Assembly (NCBI GenBank): GCA_945897365.1
Contig: CAMDFD010000023.1
Coordinates: 1 to 34,692, forward strand
Source: Bordetella parapertussis
GTDB lineage: Bacteria; Pseudomonadota; Gammaproteobacteria; Burkholderiales; Burkholderiaceae_B
Direction: 5' to 3'
Length of the DNA stretch: 34,692 nucleotides
In this document: positions 30,426 through 34,692 of the stretch, one piece after another
Layout: every line of letters begins with the position of its first letter
How positions within the stretch are numbered: the stretch's first letter is position 1
The notes under the pieces: generated by a model
What the model saw: the letters and a program-made list of their open reading frames with translations, nothing else
The model's database searches: none
What the model was told of the DNA's origin: nothing
Made by a program: the position numbers and the translations under genes

Positions 30426-30899
30426 ATGCAATCAACGCAATGGAGTCGTAGCAAGGGCTATATCGTTGTAGGCGCGATCGGCATTTGTCTATCCGCCTTC
30501 TACCTCGCCCTTTCCTTCCAAATGCCAATGGGAAGAATACGTCAGCCCGGTGCAGGCGTATTCCCTGTTATTTCTGGATTTTTATTACTCCTGGGCAGTG
30601 TATCGGCATTGTGGGAGGGCTTCAAAATCCGTAAAAGTGAGAGCGTGGAACTGCCTACTGGAAGCGATTTGAAGCGGCTCTTGGTGGTGCTTGGTGGCAT
30701 GTTCGCCTACTTAATTTTTCTTCCAATACTCGGGCAGCTCGTGAGCAGCACTCTTTTTTGCTTTGTACTGATTAGAGCACTTTCGAGCCTCAGTATTTGG
30801 CGGGTCGCTCTATACGCGTTACTCATGGCAGGTGCTGCATATCTTCTGTTTGTGCGCTTTTTAATGTTACCTATGCCAGTTGGCATCTTCGCATTTTAA
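30426..30899 (+). CDS. tctB: TTT transporter small membrane subunit (TctB-like)
   Basis: This 157-residue protein has four predicted membrane helices: GYIVVGAIGICLSAFYLALS (about 10-29), GVFPVISGFLLLLGSVSALW (about 40-59), LLVVLGGMFAYLIFLPILGQ (about 80-100) with LVSSTLFCFVLIRAL, and VALYALLMAGAAYLLFVRFL. It ends LMLPMPVGIFAF, like the LP.P.G end of TctB proteins. RQPGAGVFP after the first helix is also typical. It is flanked by tctC (22 bases) and tctA (15 bases), the usual order. TctB is poorly conserved but its position makes the assignment firm. It acts in the inner membrane with TctA. Confidence 0.9.
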   Translation: MQSTQWSRSKGYIVVGAIGICLSAFYLALSFQMPMGRIRQPGAGVFPVISGFLLLLGSVSALWEGFKIRKSESVELPTGSDLKRLLVVLGGMFAYLIFLPILGQLVSSTLFCFVLIRALSSLSIWRVALYALLMAGAAYLLFVRFLMLPMPVGIFAF

Positions 30900-30914
30900 A
30901 AGAGGACCGCACCG

Positions 30915-32423
30915 ATGGATCCGATCTCCGGCTTACTGCATGGCCTTGGCGTTGTCTTCACTTTTCAAAACCTGCTTGCAGCACTCTTTGGTGCACTCGC
31001 AGGTACGGCTTTGGGCGTCCTGCCAGGACTCGGTCCTGTCGCAGGCGTCGCCATCTTGCTACCGATTACCTTCACGTTCCCGCCCACTGCGGGACTGATT
31101 ATGATGGCAGGCATTTATTATGGCGCTCAGTATGGTGGTTCTACAACAGCCATTCTTGTCAACATGCCAGGCGAGTCCTCCTCTGTTGTCACCTGCATCG
31201 ATGGCTACAAGCTCACCAAACGGGGCCGAGCGGGTGGTGTCTTGTCGATCGTCGCGATTGGCTCTTTTATCGGCGGCACTGTCTCCGTCATCGGTGTCAT
31301 GCTGTTCTCTCCAGCTCTCGCACAGCTTGGCATCATGTTTGGACCGGCTGAATTTTTTGCTCTCACGGCGGGTGGCTTACTCCTTCTCTCCAGAATCTCT
31401 GGCGGATCGTTTGCCGCAGGTATTTTGCCAATGGGTTTGGGCATGGTATTGAGCACTATTGGTGAAGAAGCCGTCACGGCAATGAACCGCTTCACCTTCG
31501 GTTTTAACGACCTCAGTCAAGGAGTCGATCTTGTCCCTCTCGTCGTTGGTTTATACGGCATCACTGAGATTATGTTTTTAGTGGAGCGTATTAAAAGTCA
31601 GCCCTTACCAGTGGCCGTTCGTTTGCGTGACATGTTGCCCACCAGGGAGGAGCTTCGGCGCTCTTGGGCACCCTTTGGTCGCGGCACGATCGTCGGTTTT
31701 ATTTTTGGCTTATTGCCTGGTCCCTCAGCGACCCTCTCGAGTTTTGCTTCCTATCGACTTGAAAAGGGCGTGTCTAAATATCGTAATGAGATTGGCGAAG
31801 GCGCAATTGAGGGTGTTGCTGGACCGGAAACTGCGAATAATGCAGCAGCGACTTCTTCGATGGTGCCGCTTCTGTCACTTGGCATGCCCTTCGGTGCGAT
31901 CACTGCACTCATGATGGCCGCCATGATGGTGTACGGCGTACAACCTGGGCCTCTGCTCATGACAGATCATCCTGAAATTTTCTGGGGTGTGATCGCGTCC
32001 ATGCTAATTGGCAATGTGATGCTACTGGCTTTAAATATTCCGATGATTAGCGTTTGGGTGAGCCTGTTGCGGATTCCCTCCCACATCCTGCTGACAATGA
32101 TCTTGCTTGTCGCAGTGATTGGTTCATATAGCGTTCGCAACAGTATGCTTGATGTCTATGTGCTGCTGTTTATTGGTCTGATCGGCTATGTATTTAGAAA
32201 GCTTGATTTTCAGCTCGCACCACTCGTTGTCGGATTGGTGCTGGGTCCTTTAATTGAAAAGCACATGAGAGAAGCCCTGTTTATGAGCCGAGGCGATCTA
32301 CTCGTCTACATTTCCAGCCCCATCGCGGCAGTCATCTGGATTCTTGTTATTTTGGTGATGGTGCCTCAGATAAAAGACTCAATACTTCGCAAGCTTTTTA
32401 TTGGTCGCAAAGGGCTTGAATAA
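30915..32423 (+). CDS. tctA: TTT transporter large membrane subunit (TctA-like)
   Basis: This 502-residue polytopic protein has about 12 hydrophobic segments and typical TctA length. The conserved N-terminal block LGVLPGLGPVAGVAILLPITF, then GIYYGAQYGGSTTAILVNMPGESSSVVTCIDGYKLTKRGRAG, is diagnostic. The second block, FIFGLLPGPSATLSSFASYRLEK, followed by GAIEGVAGPETANNAAATSSMVPLLSLGMPFGAITALMMAAMM, is the internal repeat. It forms the substrate channel driven by a cation gradient. AGAGGA precedes the ATG by about nine bases. Together with the preceding two genes it makes a complete tripartite tricarboxylate transporter. The next small gene begins 46 bases after the stop. Confidence 0.97.
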   Translation: MDPISGLLHGLGVVFTFQNLLAALFGALAGTALGVLPGLGPVAGVAILLPITFTFPPTAGLIMMAGIYYGAQYGGSTTAILVNMPGESSSVVTCIDGYKLTKRGRAGGVLSIVAIGSFIGGTVSVIGVMLFSPALAQLGIMFGPAEFFALTAGGLLLLSRISGGSFAAGILPMGLGMVLSTIGEEAVTAMNRFTFGFNDLSQGVDLVPLVVGLYGITEIMFLVERIKSQPLPVAVRLRDMLPTREELRRSWAPFGRGTIVGFIFGLLPGPSATLSSFASYRLEKGVSKYRNEIGEGAIEGVAGPETANNAAATSSMVPLLSLGMPFGAITALMMAAMMVYGVQPGPLLMTDHPEIFWGVIASMLIGNVMLLALNIPMISVWVSLLRIPSHILLTMILLVAVIGSYSVRNSMLDVYVLLFIGLIGYVFRKLDFQLAPLVVGLVLGPLIEKHMREALFMSRGDLLVYISSPIAAVIWILVILVMVPQIKDSILRKLFIGRKGLE

Positions 32424-32469
32424 ACAGTTTCAAAACAGATGACGGAAAAGTCACACAATGGAGAACAAC

Positions 32470-32661
32470 ATGGATGATGGCGAGCTCGTACAAAAATTTG
32501 CAAAACGCACACAAGACTTTGACTTCACCTTAAAAAGAGCAGAAGAGCTCGCGGCTGAGGTCGGTCAACTGCGTGAAGAAATTCGTCGCGCTAGTGTGGC
32601 ACTGTCCTTCGATGACGAACCTTCCGGCTTCATCACTTTGTTGGAGAAGGCCGCAAAATGA
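32470..32661 (+). CDS. Small GatC/AtzG-like amidase partner protein 2
   Basis: This is a 63-residue helical protein (MDDGELVQKFAKRT onward) with an EEIRRASVALSFDDEPSGF segment near the C terminus. This ALSF..EP..F pattern resembles the conserved end of AtzG/DUF4089 and GatC small subunits (L...DEPA..F). ATG 32470 is preferred since GGAG (32460-32463) is six bases upstream; ATG 32458 is in frame and would add four residues. The stop overlaps the amidase start by four bases (ATGA at 32658), so the chains are translated together in near 1:1 ratio. It has the same arrangement as the pair at 27783-29338. Confidence 0.7.
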   Translation: MDDGELVQKFAKRTQDFDFTLKRAEELAAEVGQLREEIRRASVALSFDDEPSGFITLLEKAAK

Positions 32662-34079
32662 GCCAGGATATTCTCAATCTCAGTCTCACTGCCCTGGCCT
32701 CTGCTATCGCCAAGCGTGAAGTCACCTCTGAATCAGCCGTTCAAGCTTGCCTTGACCGTATTTCGCTATGGCAGCCGTCTCGAAATTGTTTCGTAGAAAT
32801 CAACGGCAATGCCGCGCTTGAGCACGCTCGCGCCTGCGACCGCCATCTCGCAGCAGGTGGCAAGGCCCAAGGCTCCATGTATGGCGTGCCTCTGGCTCAC
32901 AAAGACATGTTTTATCGACCAGGCGTGGGCTCCACTGGAGGCACTGAAATTCGCCGTGACTGGGTCGCCTCAACGACTGCAACCGTACTCAGTCGCCTGG
33001 ATCAGGAAGGTGCTATTCAAGTCGGACGCCTCGGCATGTCCGAATTCGCAGCGGGTCCTACAGGCCACAACATTCATTACGGGCATTGTCGTAATGCCTA
33101 CAATCGCGATCACATCTCCGGCGGATCTTCCAGCGGTTCAGGTGTTGCCGTTTCGGCTCGACTCGTCTACGGCGCGCTAGGCTCAGACACTGGCGGCTCT
33201 GTGAGACTGCCTGCCGCCGCCAATGGCATTCTGGGGCTCAAGCCCACCTACGGCCGTGTGAGTCGCTACGGAGCCATGCCACGCTCCTGGAGTCTCGACC
33301 ACGTAGGCGTCCTGGCACGAACAGCCTCGGACTGCGCGATCATGATGAATGCGATTGCCGGTGCGGATCAAAATGACTCGACGGCAAGCGCTCATCACGT
33401 GCCTGATTATCTCGCCACCCTAGGTCAATCCATCAAAGGTTTGCGAGTGGGTGTGCCCTCCATCGAATCTCTTGGTTATCCAATCGAGTCTGAGGTCGTC
33501 ACGGGCTTAGAAACGAGCCTCGCTGTTTTACGTGAACTGGGTGCCGTTGTCGTACCCGTCCAAATGCCCGATATGAGAGCTGTTTTCTTTGTTGCCGAAA
33601 CAATCGTCAAGTGTGAAGCGGCAACCATGCATCGAGAATGGCTCAAGAATAGACCTCAGGACTATTCACCACAAGTCCGTAGCCGTATCGAGGCGGGCCT
33701 CACCATTCCTGCCACGTATTATCTTGATGCGATGCGTTTACGCAAACAACTCACCGAACAATTTTTACTCACGACGATGGCCAATATTGATGTGCTGCAA
33801 ATGCCTGTCATGTGTGGTCGAGTGCCTTCAATTGCCGAGACTGACATTGATGGCAGCGGGGATAAGGTACGCGCACTAGTGGGCAGGCTCACCACACTCA
33901 CCCGGCCGATCAATCTCTTCGGGCTGCCTTCCCTCAGTATTCCCTGTGGCTTTGACCCACTGGGTCTGCCATTGTCCTTTCAACTCGTAGGTTTTCCCTT
34001 CTCCGAAGCCAATCTTTTAAATGTCGCGCATGCGTATCAACACCTCACTGACTTCCACTTGCGCGAGCCAACACTGTGA
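32658..34079 (+). CDS. Amidase-signature hydrolase 2 (AtzE/GatA-like)
   Basis: This 473-residue amidase-signature enzyme carries Lys82 in YGVPLAHKDMFYRPG, the serine-rich GGSSSGSG at 155-162 and nucleophile Ser181 in GSDTGGSVRLPAAANG. The block continues ILGLKPTYGRVSRYGAMPRSWSLDHVGVLARTASDCAIM, and the C terminus has LFGLPSLSIPCGFDPLGLPLSFQLVG. It is only moderately similar to amidase 1 in the same operon, so the two probably act on different bonds or successive intermediates. It overlaps both neighbours by four bases: the small AtzG-like gene before it and a GTG-started MmgE/PrpD gene after it. GatB is absent, arguing for catabolism rather than Gln-tRNA formation. Confidence 0.93.
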   Translation: MSQDILNLSLTALASAIAKREVTSESAVQACLDRISLWQPSRNCFVEINGNAALEHARACDRHLAAGGKAQGSMYGVPLAHKDMFYRPGVGSTGGTEIRRDWVASTTATVLSRLDQEGAIQVGRLGMSEFAAGPTGHNIHYGHCRNAYNRDHISGGSSSGSGVAVSARLVYGALGSDTGGSVRLPAAANGILGLKPTYGRVSRYGAMPRSWSLDHVGVLARTASDCAIMMNAIAGADQNDSTASAHHVPDYLATLGQSIKGLRVGVPSIESLGYPIESEVVTGLETSLAVLRELGAVVVPVQMPDMRAVFFVAETIVKCEAATMHREWLKNRPQDYSPQVRSRIEAGLTIPATYYLDAMRLRKQLTEQFLLTTMANIDVLQMPVMCGRVPSIAETDIDGSGDKVRALVGRLTTLTRPINLFGLPSLSIPCGFDPLGLPLSFQLVGFPFSEANLLNVAHAYQHLTDFHLREPTL

Positions 34080-34692
34080 CGAATTCGGGTTTTTTAGACA
34101 GCACGCATGATGCAAACACGACCCACAAATTTGTTTCCCTGATCCGCGACTGGAAACCGGACAGTCCCGAACTTCTTGGGGCCGCTCGTCTATTTCTGTT
34201 GGATGGTCTGTCGGTAACATTTGCCGGCGCAAACGAACCGGGCCCGCGTTTTGCCGGTGAGCTTGCGCAGGAGCAGAGCAACAGTTCGATGGCGACCGTC
34301 ATTGGTCAGGGCTTCACGACCTCTCTTTCCCAAGCCGCGCAGATCAATGGCATGTCGATGCATGTGCTCGACTACGAGCCGATGTGGAATCCACCCAATC
34401 ATGCGCTCTCCTGCGTCCTGCCAGGTTTGCTCGCACTGGCCGAGTTTCGTGAGTCACAAGGCGCCGGCCCCCAAGGCGCGCGTTTAATGCGTTCGCTGCT
34501 CAAAGGCATCGAAGCACAAGGACGCCTGCGCCTGTCCTCCGGACAAATTGAACCTCGAGAGCTTAGCCTGCATCCGCCGGGGGTTGTTGGCCCACTTGCC
34601 TCCGCCATCGCCTGTGGTGACTTTTTAGGGCTGGATGAGAACCAACTGGTCGCTGCCGTAGGGATTGCGTCCTCACGAGCCAGCGGGATTCT
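34076..34692 (+). CDS. MmgE/PrpD-family protein 2 (3' truncated by window)
   Basis: The reading frame runs open from GTG 34076 to the window end, giving 205 visible residues. GTG overlaps the TGA of amidase 2 (GTGA), the same coupling as at 32658. Family features are THKFVSLIRDWKPDSPELLGAARLFLLDGLSVTFAG at the N terminus, then ATVIGQGFTTSLSQAAQINGMSMHVLDYEP, where the usual LDYDDTH motif reads LDYEPMW-NPPNHAL. A long ALSCVLPGLLALAEFRESQG helix and HPPGVVGPLASAIACGDFLGLDENQLVAAVGIASSRASGI follow. The altered active-site motif suggests a different substrate or activity from MmgE/PrpD protein 1. The upstream operon implies it works on the amidase product. Confidence 0.85.
   Translation, partial: MTNSGFLDSTHDANTTHKFVSLIRDWKPDSPELLGAARLFLLDGLSVTFAGANEPGPRFAGELAQEQSNSSMATVIGQGFTTSLSQAAQINGMSMHVLDYEPMWNPPNHALSCVLPGLLALAEFRESQGAGPQGARLMRSLLKGIEAQGRLRLSSGQIEPRELSLHPPGVVGPLASAIACGDFLGLDENQLVAAVGIASSRASGI

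Noticed and set aside
30797..31351. A 184-residue open frame across the end of tctB and the start of tctA.
   Set aside because: Its composition is rich in His, Arg and Cys without motifs, and it overlaps two well-supported membrane-protein genes.
27974..34079. The two amidases as GatA subunits of a tRNA-dependent amidotransferase.
   Set aside because: No GatB is present, the two amidases differ, and the operon is built around a carboxylate transporter, so catabolic amidases fit better.

Overview
The window looks like a chromosomal segment of a betaproteobacterium of the order Burkholderiales, most like the Alcaligenaceae. The main reason is six periplasmic binding proteins of the Bug/TctC family, which is hugely expanded in Bordetella and its relatives. 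Codon use is mixed with moderate GC. The coding strands are densely packed. I saw no insertion sequence, tRNA, rRNA, CRISPR array or phage gene. Almost every gene is catabolic, transport-related or regulatory, so this reads as an accessory small-molecule catabolism region around one housekeeping gene (glmS).

Layout. (A) 1-3287, plus strand: the end of a gamma-glutamyltransferase, a small UPF0149-like acidic protein, a quinone-oxidoreductase-like MDR enzyme and a Bug protein. (B) 3362-11016, minus strand: a seven-gene operon, in transcription order biotin-dependent carboxyltransferase, 73-residue biotin carrier, ATP-grasp (beta) and CoA-binding (alpha) halves of an NDP-forming acyl-CoA synthetase, TPP-dependent enzyme, SDR dehydrogenase and Bug protein. 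There is no biotin carboxylase gene. A TrmB-like regulator (11177-12109) is transcribed divergently, followed by two more Bug genes and a convergent four-helix membrane protein. (C) 15176-18949, plus: Bug protein, double-domain carboxymuconolactone-decarboxylase-like protein and two overlapping PuuE/allantoinase-like deacetylases. (D) 18969-21442: glmS and a divergent AsnC/Lrp regulator sharing an intergenic region with evenly spaced ATGAAAT operator half-sites. (E) 21510-24420, plus: TauD-like dioxygenase, D-2-hydroxyacid dehydrogenase and an FCD-type GntR regulator. (F) 24492-34692: two divergent operons. The minus one is AtuA (DUF1446), DUF4387, MmgE/PrpD. The plus one is a small GatC/AtzG-like protein with its amidase, a complete TctC-TctB-TctA transporter, a second small protein with its amidase, and a second MmgE/PrpD cut by the window end.

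How the genes may work together (inference). Each block pairs a carboxylate-binding protein with a short pathway and a local regulator. Block B could activate an organic acid to its CoA thioester, then cleave, oxidise and transcarboxylate it. Block F could import an amide-bearing di- or tricarboxylate by its own TTT transporter, remove the amides with two amidases that each have a small partner subunit, and isomerise or dehydrate the acid with MmgE/PrpD proteins and the AtuA-DUF4387 pair. No substrate can be read from sequence alone. Five of the six Bug proteins have no TctAB in the window and must use membrane components encoded elsewhere or act in sensing.
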